Below, one piece after another: positions 7,018-15,635 of a DNA stretch of 40,757 bases (its first letter is position 1; each line of letters opens with the position of its first letter). This DNA comes from CAZNPL01 sp964574815 (lineage in GTDB: Bacteria > Planctomycetota > Phycisphaerae > UBA1845). The stretch spans positions 1 to 40,757 of the forward strand of contig CAZNPL010000051.1 of NCBI GenBank assembly GCA_964574815.1, read 5' to 3'. Both the position numbers and the translations under genes were made by a program. The notes below the pieces were generated by a model. It did no database searches, was not told the DNA's origin, and saw only the letters and a list, made by a program, of their open reading frames with translations.

Positions 7018-10000
7018 CTAACCCGCGCAGCAAGGATCGATGCCGCCGATGGCGTCGAGGACGGCGAAGACGTCGAACAGGTTGATGACGCCGTTGCGCT
7101 GACAGGGGTGCAGATCGACCGCCGAGGATGTGCATGTGCTGAATTCGCCCGCGATGCCGTCGAGAACGCAGAAGATGTCGAACAGATTGAGCGCACCATT
7201 GCCGTCCGCGTCGCCGTAGCCAGCCGAAGCGTAGCCGCACTGCCCCTCGACACATGCATCAAAGGTGCAAGCATAGTGATCATCACAGTCGGCGTTTGTT
7301 ACACATTGACAGTCGGCAGGACAGGTCGCTGGTTCGCTCGTTTCGCATACGCCGTTGCCGCATAGCGGGGCGCAGTCGCCGTCGGTGTATTCGTTGGCCC
7401 CTGAGGGGCAACAGCCGTCGCCGTCGATCCACTCGGTGATCTCCGTGAACTCGCAGCGGGCCGTGCAGGTGCCAGCGTCGACCAGCGTGCCGATCACACA
7501 CGGATCCCCTGTATCGCAGTTCGTCGGGCAAGCGCCCGGCTGTCCTGCGGCAATGGCCGTGTCGCATGACTCGCCGCCGGTCACCTCGCCGTCCCCGCAC
7601 ACGGATGGCAGACAGCGCTCGAACACCGGCGGACCGGTCGGCTCGGTCCAGGCGAGCTCGAAGCCGGACCAGTCGTCACAGTCGACGTCGCCGTCCCCGT
7701 CACCGTCGCCGGCCTGGCAATCGATTCCGACGGGACCGCCGCCTTCCCCGGTGAAACAGGAATCGAACGCGAGGTAATCGTCTCCGTCGATGTCGCCGTC
7801 GTCGTCGAAATCGAACGACAGCGGGTTGCCTGTTTCGAGCGTGAAGATTCCGCGCCCGTGGGTTGCGGCCAGCAGGGTCGTGGAGTCGTGCATGAACACG
7901 AGCTCGTCCACGCTGACCAGAGCCGGCCCATCGTTGTTTGTGGACCAGGTCTGGCCGCTGTCGGTGGAAGTAAAGACGCCCACCTCGGTACCGACGTACA
8001 GCCAGTCGGCACGGCGCGGGTGCGGGTGCCGGGCCACGCCGCGAATCGGCGCGTCGGGAAGTCCGGCCGCGCCGCTGCCGGTGATGTCGGTCCAACTCTG
8101 CCCGCCGTCGATGGTCTTCCAGAGATTTTCTCCGGAGAACCCGCCGAAGCTGACGTAGACAGTGTCCGCGTCATCGGGGTCGATCACGACGCGCGTCACG
8201 TAGCGGTCGGGAAGCGGGTCTGCGGCGCCGTTGTCATCCACGGGCCACCAAGTGGGATTCGCGGCGGTTCCGGTCGATGTGCGCGAGACGCCGCCATCGT
8301 TCTGCCCGACCCAGATGATGTCGGAATCGCCGACTGCCACTGCAATGGCACTGATGTACGCGGAGCCCGGGCCACGGATTGCCGTCCAGTCAGGTTGCGT
8401 GGCCTTGACGTTGGTGGAGCGCCAGAGGCTTTCGCCTCCGGCCAGCAGCGTGTTTGGATCGTTCGGGTCGAGGATGAAGGGTGCGATGAAGTTGGCGCGT
8501 TCGCCCGCGTCGGCGATGCCGTCAAAGAGGTACGACGCACTGAGTCCGCCGTCGGTGGAGCGATGGATCCGGAGGTTGATGTACTCGCCGTAGACATAGT
8601 CGGGGTCGGTCCAGTCGACGGCGCAGAAGCCGCCGTCGCCGCCGAACGTCAGGTTGGCGGTCGTTGATCCCGGCGCGATTCGCAGCGTGCCGTTGTCCTG
8701 GGTCCCGCCGACGATGAGATCGCTGGGGCCGTCGCCGGCGGCGCCGTAGTACTGGACCGTTCGATAGCCGGCATCGATCGGTTCCCATCCCGAGTTCGTT
8801 GAGGCCGTATAAATGTCGTCGGTCCGCCAGACACCGCCATCGGTGCAGACGTACACGCGGCGGTTGGTCAGGCCGTCATAGCCGGGATCTTCGACGATGA
8901 AGTGATTATCCACGTGCGGCTGCTGGGTCATGATGTAACCACTGCTGATCTGCTGGAGCGTGGCGCCGCCGTCGGTGCTTCTGTAGAAGTTAAAACCGCC
9001 GGTGACCAGAACGTCGGGATCGGCCGGGTCCACCCAGATGGGGTTGGCATACCAGCTCACGCCGGACTGGCCGCTGATGGTCCGCAAGGTGTACGAGTGT
9101 CCGCCGTCGGTGGAGCGCCAGATTTTGCCTCCATCGGTCGCGACCGACGCATAGACGATGTTCGGCTGGCTCGGGGCGTAGGTCAGCTCGATGCGGGAGC
9201 CGAATCCCGGCACGTACGCGAGGCCGGCCGCCCCGTGCCACGTGACTCCGCCGTCGGCCGAGTAGACGACATGGTGGTACCAACGCGCCAGATCCCAATC
9301 CCAGTCGATCAGGTGAGCGATCGCCTTACTTCCGTCGGTCGGGTGGAATGCGACGTAGAACGATCCTTGGGCCCACTGGGGATTCGTCCAGGTCACGCCG
9401 CCGTCGGTGCTTCGCTGGATGCCTCCGTAACGTTTGGCGGCCAGCAAGACATTGGAGTCGTCGGGCGAGACGGCGATCCGATTGACGTTGTCCCAGTCGG
9501 CGGTGCTGGGCAGTTGAGACCAGGTTTCGCCGTCGTCGGTCGATTTGTAGATGCCCGCGCCTCCTATGGCGTCGCCGTTGAAGAAGCCCTCGCCGGTGCC
9601 AGCGTAGAGGACTGTCGGGTCGGCCGGGTCGAGGGTGAGGCAGCAAATGGCCAGATTGGGCAGCCAATCGTCCGCGGGCGACCATGAGGCCCCCGCGTCG
9701 TCGCTGTACCATATACCGCCGCTGACGGCCCCGGCCCAGATGCGGTTCGGGTCGTTCGGGTGCACGATCAAGGATCTCGTCCGCCCGCCGACGTTATAGG
9801 GGCCTCGCTCCACCCAACCGGATCCCATCGACTGCGACCTCGACCGCGGGAGGGACGCGATGGCATGCTCGAAGGTCGCGTTGCGCTGCTCGATGGCCCG
9901 GCGCAGACCGTCTTCGGGAATGCGTCCGTCTTCGTCCACCCAATGCAACCGTCGCCAGCGCATGGCCTCGTCGGGGTTGGTGGCCCGTTCAAGCTTTATC

Positions 10001-10134
10001 GGGCCGCCACGAGCGATCCGGCGTGATTGAGTTGCGGGCTCTTTAGCCTGCTCGAAGCGAGCCAGGGGTCTCTGTTCACCGTGGTGACAACTCGCGAGCA
10101 GTAAGGCGATCGCCATCGTGGACTTCTTGAGCAT
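7018..10134 (-). CDS. BNR/sortilin-type repeat lipoprotein with dockerin-like C-terminus
   Basis: This 1038-residue protein starts MLKKSTMAIALLLASC, a lipoprotein signal with C16 as the lipidated cysteine. Residues about 105-760 contain many Asp-box (BNR) blades of the type 'STDGGxTW', for example YSDDAGASW, KSTDDGETW and RSTDGGVTW, interleaved with 'DPxDPxxLYAG' strands. This is the VPS10/sortilin or glycosidase-like propeller fold; sialidase catalytic residues were not identified. Next come a D-rich EF-hand pair (DFDDDGDIDGDDYLAFDSC and GDGDGDGDVDCDDWSGFELA) and Cys-rich segments (CGDGEVTGGESCD, CGNGVCETSEPATCPADC). A dockerin-like end finishes in GGIDPCCAG. GAGGA lies about 10 bases before the ATG. 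A surface-bound binding role is inferred. Confidence 0.88.
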   Translation of the reverse strand: MLKKSTMAIALLLASCHHGEQRPLARFEQAKEPATQSRRIARGGPIKLERATNPDEAMRWRRLHWVDEDGRIPEDGLRRAIEQRNATFEHAIASLPRSRSQSMGSGWVERGPYNVGGRTRSLIVHPNDPNRIWAGAVSGGIWYSDDAGASWSPADDWLPNLAICCLTLDPADPTVLYAGTGEGFFNGDAIGGAGIYKSTDDGETWSQLPSTADWDNVNRIAVSPDDSNVLLAAKRYGGIQRSTDGGVTWTNPQWAQGSFYVAFHPTDGSKAIAHLIDWDWDLARWYHHVVYSADGGVTWHGAAGLAYVPGFGSRIELTYAPSQPNIVYASVATDGGKIWRSTDGGHSYTLRTISGQSGVSWYANPIWVDPADPDVLVTGGFNFYRSTDGGATLQQISSGYIMTQQPHVDNHFIVEDPGYDGLTNRRVYVCTDGGVWRTDDIYTASTNSGWEPIDAGYRTVQYYGAAGDGPSDLIVGGTQDNGTLRIAPGSTTANLTFGGDGGFCAVDWTDPDYVYGEYINLRIHRSTDGGLSASYLFDGIADAGERANFIAPFILDPNDPNTLLAGGESLWRSTNVKATQPDWTAIRGPGSAYISAIAVAVGDSDIIWVGQNDGGVSRTSTGTAANPTWWPVDDNGAADPLPDRYVTRVVIDPDDADTVYVSFGGFSGENLWKTIDGGQSWTDITGSGAAGLPDAPIRGVARHPHPRRADWLYVGTEVGVFTSTDSGQTWSTNNDGPALVSVDELVFMHDSTTLLAATHGRGIFTLETGNPLSFDFDDDGDIDGDDYLAFDSCFTGEGGGPVGIDCQAGDGDGDGDVDCDDWSGFELAWTEPTGPPVFERCLPSVCGDGEVTGGESCDTAIAAGQPGACPTNCDTGDPCVIGTLVDAGTCTARCEFTEITEWIDGDGCCPSGANEYTDGDCAPLCGNGVCETSEPATCPADCQCVTNADCDDHYACTFDACVEGQCGYASAGYGDADGNGALNLFDIFCVLDGIAGEFSTCTSSAVDLHPCQRNGVINLFDVFAVLDAIGGIDPCCAG

Positions 10135-10327
10135 GACAGGCGGTCCTCTGGTGCTTCTTGCTGACGTCGTATTGTCCTATTAACAAGTCGAGTATACCTG
10201 ACGAGCCGGCCTTTTGGCGAATGTTCTTCCGGCTGAGGGGGCGTGGCGCAGACGCCAGGGTGGCTGTCCGCGGCCCCGACCGTCGCTTTGCGAACAAGCA
10301 ATTCAAGCCGGGTGGGCTTCGGGCGTT

Positions 10328-11800
10328 TTACACAGTGGCAGCGATCTTGCGGAAGTGAAAGCCGAGGATGGCGAGCCTCATCGCTTCGCTGAAGGCGTGG
10401 CGATGGAACAGCAGCGTTTTCATGAAGTATTTCCAGTACTCCCTTCGGCCGCGCGTCCAGACGCCGATGACCCAGAGTGACTTGAGGAACGCGACCACCT
10501 CCGCCCTCGAATAGCGACGTTTCCGGCCTTGAGGGAAATACTCCTTGAGGAATTTGAGCGAGCGCTGGTAATAGGCCTTTGGCGCGTAAAGACGCTGGAC
10601 GAGTGAGCGATAGCCGTCCTGCAGGAAGTCCCGGTCGAGTTTGGGGACGAAGTTCAAGATGGCATCGAGGTTATTGCCGGTGGTTTCCTGGAGAATGCGT
10701 CCCTCGCGTTCGAGGCGTGCGTAGAGCTGCGTTTCAGGCAGGGCGGTCAGAAGGCCGACCATCGCAGCGACCACGCCGGACTCCTGAATGAAATCGCGCA
10801 TCCGCTCGAAGACGCCGTCGTCGTCGTTGTCGAAACCGACGATGAACCCGCCCATCACCTCGATTCCCGCGTTCTGAATCCTCTTGACCGCCGCCAGGAG
10901 ATCGCGCTGCGTGTTCTGCACCTTGGCGCATTCGACGAGGCTTTCTTCCTGGATGGTTTCGATGCCGACGAACAGCTGCTTGAACCCGGCTTGCACCATC
11001 AGGTCGAGCAGTTCGGGATCATCGACGACGTTCAGGGAGGCCTCGGTGCTGAAGGAGATCTTCACGCGACGGCGCTCTCTCCAGGCCGTCATGTGGCGCA
11101 GGAGCTCTTTGGCCTTGGGTTTGTGTCCGATGAAGTTGTCGTCGACGATGAATACGGAGTCCCGCCAGCCCAGATCGACCAGGTGGTCGAGCTCGCGGAT
11201 GACCTGTTCGGGCATCTTGACCCTTGGTTTGCGTCCGTACATGACGATGATGTCGCAGAATTCGCAGTTGAACGGGCAACCGCGCGAAAACTGGACCGAC
11301 ATGTTGGCGTAGTGTTTGAAATCGACGAGGTCCCACCGCGGAATAGGCGTGGTCGTCAGGTCCGGTTTGCCGTGGTCGCGGTAAACCGGCTTGACTTTGC
11401 CCGAGCGCATGTCCTCGATCAGGTCGGGCATGATGTTCTCCGCCTCGCCCATCACGAAGTGTTTTACTTCAGGAAATCGTTCGCTCCCGGTGGTGAACAG
11501 GGGGCCTCCCGCGATGAGGGGCGTTCCCCTGGCGATGCATCGATGAATCACCTCGCGTGACGAATCGGCCTGGACGATCATCGCCGAAATGAACACGTAG
11601 TCGGCCCAATCGATATCGGCGTTGTGCAGGCGCGACACGTCGAGATCGACGAGTTTAAGATTCCACTCTCTGGGAAGCATCGCAGCCGCGGTGAGCAGAC
11701 CCAGGGGCGGAAAAGCGGCCTTTCGTGAAATCAGCGGGAGGACGTGCTTGAAACTCCAGAAGCTCGGCGGCGTGCCAGGCGAGACGAGCAGTACGTTCAT
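10328..11800 (-). CDS. cobalamin-binding radical SAM enzyme, DUF4070 type
   Basis: The protein has 490 residues. The first 140 or so form a cobalamin-binding Rossmann domain (MNVLLVSPGTPPSFWSFKH, with PPLGLLTAAAMLP). The radical SAM core follows, with the cluster cysteines C175, C179 and C182 in GCPFNCEFC and a family-typical VFIVDDNFIGHK segment near 220. The C-terminal part (about 345-490) matches the DUF4070 region. HpnP, the hopanoid C-2 methylase, belongs to this broad group, but the substrate here cannot be told from sequence. The start at 11800 is fixed by GGGAGGAA five to six bases upstream; a longer frame to 11857 lacks such a site. No biosynthetic partner gene adjoins it. Confidence 0.9.
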   Translation of the reverse strand: MNVLLVSPGTPPSFWSFKHVLPLISRKAAFPPLGLLTAAAMLPREWNLKLVDLDVSRLHNADIDWADYVFISAMIVQADSSREVIHRCIARGTPLIAGGPLFTTGSERFPEVKHFVMGEAENIMPDLIEDMRSGKVKPVYRDHGKPDLTTTPIPRWDLVDFKHYANMSVQFSRGCPFNCEFCDIIVMYGRKPRVKMPEQVIRELDHLVDLGWRDSVFIVDDNFIGHKPKAKELLRHMTAWRERRRVKISFSTEASLNVVDDPELLDLMVQAGFKQLFVGIETIQEESLVECAKVQNTQRDLLAAVKRIQNAGIEVMGGFIVGFDNDDDGVFERMRDFIQESGVVAAMVGLLTALPETQLYARLEREGRILQETTGNNLDAILNFVPKLDRDFLQDGYRSLVQRLYAPKAYYQRSLKFLKEYFPQGRKRRYSRAEVVAFLKSLWVIGVWTRGRREYWKYFMKTLLFHRHAFSEAMRLAILGFHFRKIAATV

Positions 11801-12019
11801 TCGTTCCTCCCGTGGCAGAGAGGGATGCGCGGAGCGCGCCGCTGCCGCCGCGTTCACATCCGTGTTGTCTGATCCTACGACCCGAAACTGCGGCGCTACC
11901 TAGCGGAACCGCGGCCAATCGTCAAGCGTTAATTCGAATGGGTGATCCTGCGGCTTCGCCGACGGCCATGATGGTCATTCGGGAAGGACTACGTCCCAGT
12001 CAGCCGAACGATCGGCGGT

Positions 12020-12217
12020 TTAATCAGGCGGCAGGTCAGTCGGACTGTCAGCCGGATCATGGTCCAACTTGTCGCCGAGCTCAGGTGTGTCATCCGAGCT
12101 GAGCCGTCCCTCTCTCTTCGCTCGCTTCAGAGCCGCCTTTTCGCGTTTTTTCCGATCCCGCTCGCGTTTCCTGAACTCGCGGTCCCGCTTCTGGCTGGAA
12201 GGTCGCTGTTTAGCCAT
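12020..12217 (-). CDS. small, highly charged hypothetical protein
   Basis: The 65-residue product begins MAKQRPSSQKRDREFRKRER, with lysine/arginine/glutamate-rich helix to about residue 37. It then changes to an acidic, proline-containing tail (SSDDTPELGDKLDHDPADSP). GGAGG lies five bases before the ATG, and the basic helix followed by an acid tail is not what a random frame gives. No family name is known to me. Small Lys/Arg-rich helices of this kind occur in nucleic-acid or ribosome-associated proteins, but that is only a suggestion. It lies downstream of the RRM and DUF6197-like genes on the same strand. Confidence 0.6.
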   Translation of the reverse strand: MAKQRPSSQKRDREFRKRERDRKKREKAALKRAKREGRLSSDDTPELGDKLDHDPADSPTDLPPD

Positions 12218-12312
12218 CAGGCCTCCGTTTCTTGATCACGCCCGAACGACGTACGGACGGTGCTCAGCAACGACGATTGATATTCTGATATTCTCTGGTC
12301 AGAGCAGCCCGG

Positions 12313-12690
12313 CTACTGACCGGCGACCCCGGAGCTTGCAGCTCCACTCCAGACCGGCATGGTCTCCAGTTGCGATCGAAGGGCGTCGAACGTCGTGTCC
12401 GGCCGGTCGTTGTAAGACTGCAGCGCCAACATCGAGGCGATCACGGGGTCCTCGTTATAGCGGTAGTGCCGTTTACTCCCACTGATGTGCCTTTCAACCT
12501 GCCCCAGGAGGACTTCCGTGCGTCGCCAGCCGAACAGATGGCAGAGCGCGCCGGTGACGTCCCACGCGGTGGCGGCAGGGTCGTCATACTGCACCGCGGC
12601 GCCGCGTTCGTCGCGGGCCTCGGCCTGTTGGCACCAGCGTTCCTCGCTCTCGAACAGAGCGAGCAGCCTGTTCTTTTCGTCGGGCATCAT
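12313..12690 (-). CDS. conserved hypothetical protein, DUF6197-like
   Basis: The 125-residue protein has a central segment ERWCQQAEARDERGAAVQYD followed by DPAATAWDVTGALCHLFGW. This pattern (Trp-Cys, Ala-rich, Asp-Pro, then a helix with GALC) resembles the DUF6197 family, whose function is unknown. It has no signal peptide or membrane helix. There are two Met codons in a row at the start and no clear ribosome binding site. It sits 75 bases downstream of the RRM gene, beyond a strong hairpin. The family match is from memory of the motif and is moderate at best. Confidence 0.55.
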   Translation of the reverse strand: MMPDEKNRLLALFESEERWCQQAEARDERGAAVQYDDPAATAWDVTGALCHLFGWRRTEVLLGQVERHISGSKRHYRYNEDPVIASMLALQSYNDRPDTTFDALRSQLETMPVWSGAASSGVAGQ

Positions 12691-12726
12691 GGCCGGCCAC
12701 CGCCTGTCTCGCCGCGTGGGAGGACG

Positions 12727-12749
12727 GGTGACCGTTCACGACGGTCACC
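12727..12749 (-). terminator. hairpin after the RRM gene
   Basis: A perfect 9-base stem, GGTGACCGT / ACGGTCACC, with a 5-base loop lies 17 bases past the stop of the RRM gene, in the right place for a transcript end. No run of T follows on the minus strand. It may therefore be a protective 3' hairpin or an attenuator between the RRM and DUF6197-like genes rather than a classic terminator. Confidence 0.4.
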
Positions 12750-12765
12750 TCGCCAATGCCGCCAA

Positions 12766-13065
12766 CTACCAGCGACCGCGCCGACCCCCACCGCCGCCGC
12801 CACCGCCACCGCTTGCCGCGCGTGGCCTGGCCTCGTTGACCTTCATCGAGCGGCCCTGGAATTCCTTGCCGTTCAGGGCCGCGATGGCCGCTGCGGCTTC
12901 GGCATCGGAACCCATCTCCACGAAGCCGAAGCCTTTGCTCTGTCCGGTGACTCGATCCGAAATGATGTTCACGCTGTCCACGGTGCCATGGTCGGCAAAA
13001 AGCTGCTCGAGATCTGCGGTGGTCACACCATATCCGAGGTTTCCGACGTACAGTTTTCGTCCCAT
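12766..13065 (-). CDS. RRM RNA-binding protein, glycine-rich tail
   Basis: This 99-residue protein is a single RNA recognition motif. RNP2 is LYVGNL (residues 4-9) and RNP1 is KGFGFVEM (about 44-51), with the usual aromatic residues that stack on RNA. Residues about 83-99 are a Gly/Arg tail (ASGGGGGGGGGRRGRW). Such short RRM-Gly proteins are common in cyanobacteria and planctomycetes and often respond to cold or stress; regulation here is not visible. GGAGGA lies about five bases before the ATG. The gene is well isolated, with more than 700 bases upstream lacking a sound gene. Confidence 0.93.
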   Translation of the reverse strand: MGRKLYVGNLGYGVTTADLEQLFADHGTVDSVNIISDRVTGQSKGFGFVEMGSDAEAAAAIAALNGKEFQGRSMKVNEARPRAASGGGGGGGGGRRGRW

Positions 13066-13791
13066 CAGGGTTCCTCCAAACAGCTCGATCGTTCGGTCCC
13101 GATTGCGTCCACGGACGTTTTGCGAGTCCTCTATCGAGTCGCAGTCAGGCTATCAGCCCGAAGAGCCGACTCGTCGCGGTCGCGGCACGTGGAGTGCGGA
13201 TGTCTAATTCGATGCGGGAGCGGTGTGGCCTGCTGATCGTCTGCACGGACCAAACAGGACCGGTACTTTCGAGCTCTAATCGATTTCGGGCGGCGCTTGC
13301 CGCCACCTGTTCATAACACGTTCTCGGGTCTCACGCAGGACGGATTCTCGCGTGCGGCCTGAACATCACGCCACTACTGAGCCTCGATGACCAGTCCAGT
13401 CTCGGAGAAAAGCCCGCACGAGCGGGCAGGTCTTCTAGAAGAGGAGCGATCATGGAAGATCGGGTTTTCCAAGATTCTACGCCCTCGTGATCAACCGTCA
13501 AGCTCGCTTGGCGGCGTCTTTTGTGTCGCGAGTATGGCGTTTTGGCCGGCGTTCGATTTTGGGTGCACTTGATTTCGGGTGCCGCGGGTTCGCGTCAGGC
13601 GGACCCGCCCGCGCGGTTCAGCGCGTACCGCATCGGGCATTCACATTGGCAGGCCCGCCTGAGGCGGAATGGCTGATGGCTCTTCCCACCGGCCGACGGC
13701 TTCTCCGAGGTAACTGAAATCCGGCACCTTGCGGAGTCGTTGACTCGGAATGGTGTCGCGTCGGTCCGTGGTGGACCTGAGGGGGCCGGGT
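13066..13791. other. 726-base gap without a convincing gene
   Basis: No reading frame here has protein-like composition together with a ribosome binding site. The right part contains copies of a GC-rich palindromic element: GCGTCAGGCGGACCCGCC at 13592-13609 and CCGCCTGAGGCGG at 13655-13667. The first recurs inverted at 20417-20434. The region leads into the istA relic. The decayed look suggests an old insertion site. Confidence 0.5.
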
Positions 13792-14084
13792 ATGGCGAAT
13801 CGGCTCAGGCTGGCGCAAGTCCACACAACACAAGTTTTAAACGAACAGGGGTGGACCCAACGACGGATCACCCGGGAACTGGAGGTGCACTGCGACACGG
13901 TTGCCCGTTTCCCGCGCCGGGGCCGGGCCGGTCCATCCCGCGGCGCCCCGGGTCTTCCGGCAAAGCCGGCCAAGGTGATTACCGGGTCGGATGGCTGCCT
14001 AGAGGCAGAGGCGGCTGCGCTTGTTGCCGGCGGGACGACCGCCCGTATCACAAACCACGCTGCCAGTGTGACTGCTTGCACCGA
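13792..14084 (+). pseudogene. IS21-family transposase (istA) relic, N-terminal fragment
   Basis: The frame begins MANRLRLAQVHTTQVLNEQG and continues WTQRRITRELEVHCDTVARF, which is the N-terminal helix-turn-helix of IstA-type transposases (typically 'MANxLKMAxxxxIxxLHxxGWSxRRIARELGxxRETVxRY'). A linker similar to those in planctomycete IS21 elements follows (SDGCLEAEAAALVAGG). After about 97 residues the likeness stops, and the DDE core and istB are absent. No terminal inverted repeats were identified. It is a dead remnant. The end coordinate is approximate. Confidence 0.55.
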
Positions 14085-14240
14085 AACTGATATGGGAATC
14101 CGGACCAATTCAATCGTCAGGCCCCGACTCGCCGGGCTATTCTCATGCGTTCCTCCGGGGCGTGTGTGCCGTCGCTGCCAAAGTCCCAGTCGATCATCCG
14201 CTTTCGGCCGCGGTGCTTTCTCATAATACTCTGGTAAGCG

Positions 14241-15635
14241 TCAAGTCAGGGCGCGGACGGCGGTGGCCACTGTTGCGCAGGCGAGGATGGCCAGGGTGAG
14301 GGGCATGAGGTTGGCCCATAGGGTCCACTTCCAGCTTTGGGTTTCGCGGTAGATGGTCCAGCTTGTTGTGGCGCAGGGGTAGTGGAGCAGGCAGAAAAGC
14401 ATCATGCAGGCGGCAGTAAGTAGGGTCCAGCCGTTGGATTCGAAGAGGGTGCCGAGGGCGGCCATGTCGTCGAGCTCGGTCATCTGCGTGCCGGCCATGT
14501 AGGCCATGATCATCGTGGGGACGACGATCTCGTTGGCGGGGATGGCCACGATGCAGGCCAGCAGGATGACGCCGTCGAGGCCGATGAGCACGCCGACGGG
14601 GTTGAGCCGTTCGGTGAGGTGGGTCATGAGGCTGGCGTCGCCAGCGTGGACGTTGCCGAGGAGCCAGATGAGCCCGCCGGCCGGTGCGGCCACGACGCAG
14701 GCGCGGCCGAGCACGAAGATGGTTCGGTCGATGATCGATCGATGGATGACGCGAAGGACGTTGGGTCGGCGGTACGGCGGCAGTTCGAGGTAGAAGTGGC
14801 TCGGCTCGCCCTTGAGGACGGACTTGCTGAGCAGCTTCGAGACGGCGAAGGTGACGAGCACGCCGAGCAGTGTGACGCCGACGACGGCGCCCGTGGCCAC
14901 CACGCTCGACCAGGCCGGCGAGAACGACGCGGCGACGAAGACGGTGGCGAGCATGATGATGGTGGGCCAGCGGCCGTTACAGAGCATGAAGTTGTTGGTG
15001 AGGATGGCGATGAGCCGTTCTCGCGGGGAGTCGATGATTCGGCAGGCGGTGACGCCGGCGGCGTTGCATCCGAAGCCCATGCTCATGGTGAGGGCCTGCT
15101 TGCCGTGGGCACCGCACCATCTGAAGAGGCGGTCGAGGTTGAAGGCGACGCGCGGCAGGTAGCCGACATCCTCCAGTAAAGTGAAGATCGGGAAGAAGAT
15201 GGCCATCGGCGGGAGCATGACGGCGACAACCCAGGCGAGACCGCGATAGACGCCATTGATCAGAAAGCCGGTCAGCCACCAGGGGGCGCCGGCGGCGTGC
15301 ATGACCGCTTCGAGGCGGTCGTGGATCCAGAACAGGCCGTCGAAAAGCAGGCCGCTGGGGACGTTGGCGCCGCGGATGGTGGTCCAGAGGACGGCCATCA
15401 GGCCGAGGACCATGATGGGATAGCCGAGCAGGCGGCTGGTGAGGATGCGGTCGGCGAGCAGGTCCCAGTCGATGCGGGGCCGGCCGGTGACCTGAACGCT
15501 GAGGCGAGCGATGCGTGCTGCTCTGGCGTAAAGTGATTCGGTGACGCGATCGTGCCAGACCGGGCCGATTCGGTCGCGCAGGGCGTGGGCGTGCGCGATG
15601 ATGTCGGCGGGAGCTTTGTGGCTCGTGTCGCTCAT
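14241..15635 (-). CDS. feoB: ferrous iron permease, membrane half of split FeoB
   Basis: The 464-residue protein is the transmembrane part of FeoB, which carries Fe(II) across the inner membrane. It has a short cytoplasmic lead (residues 1-65), then about eight to ten hydrophobic helices. The first Gate motif is at about 186-225 with cysteines C190 and C219 (MGFGCNAAG...FMLCNGRWP). The second is at about 370-392 (VAIPANEIVVPTMIMAYMAG). The GTPase domain is missing and is encoded by the gene just upstream. The ATG lies inside the ATGA overlap with that gene's stop, with GGAAGAGG just before it, so translation is likely coupled. A longer frame to 15689 starts inside the upstream gene and is less likely. 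Confidence 0.9.
   Translation of the reverse strand: MSDTSHKAPADIIAHAHALRDRIGPVWHDRVTESLYARAARIARLSVQVTGRPRIDWDLLADRILTSRLLGYPIMVLGLMAVLWTTIRGANVPSGLLFDGLFWIHDRLEAVMHAAGAPWWLTGFLINGVYRGLAWVVAVMLPPMAIFFPIFTLLEDVGYLPRVAFNLDRLFRWCGAHGKQALTMSMGFGCNAAGVTACRIIDSPRERLIAILTNNFMLCNGRWPTIIMLATVFVAASFSPAWSSVVATGAVVGVTLLGVLVTFAVSKLLSKSVLKGEPSHFYLELPPYRRPNVLRVIHRSIIDRTIFVLGRACVVAAPAGGLIWLLGNVHAGDASLMTHLTERLNPVGVLIGLDGVILLACIVAIPANEIVVPTMIMAYMAGTQMTELDDMAALGTLFESNGWTLLTAACMMLFCLLHYPCATTSWTIYRETQSWKWTLWANLMPLTLAILACATVATAVRALT

Noticed and set aside
13387..13572. 61-residue frame in the gap before the istA relic
   Set aside because: Starts without a ribosome binding site and has no recognisable features; the region looks decayed.
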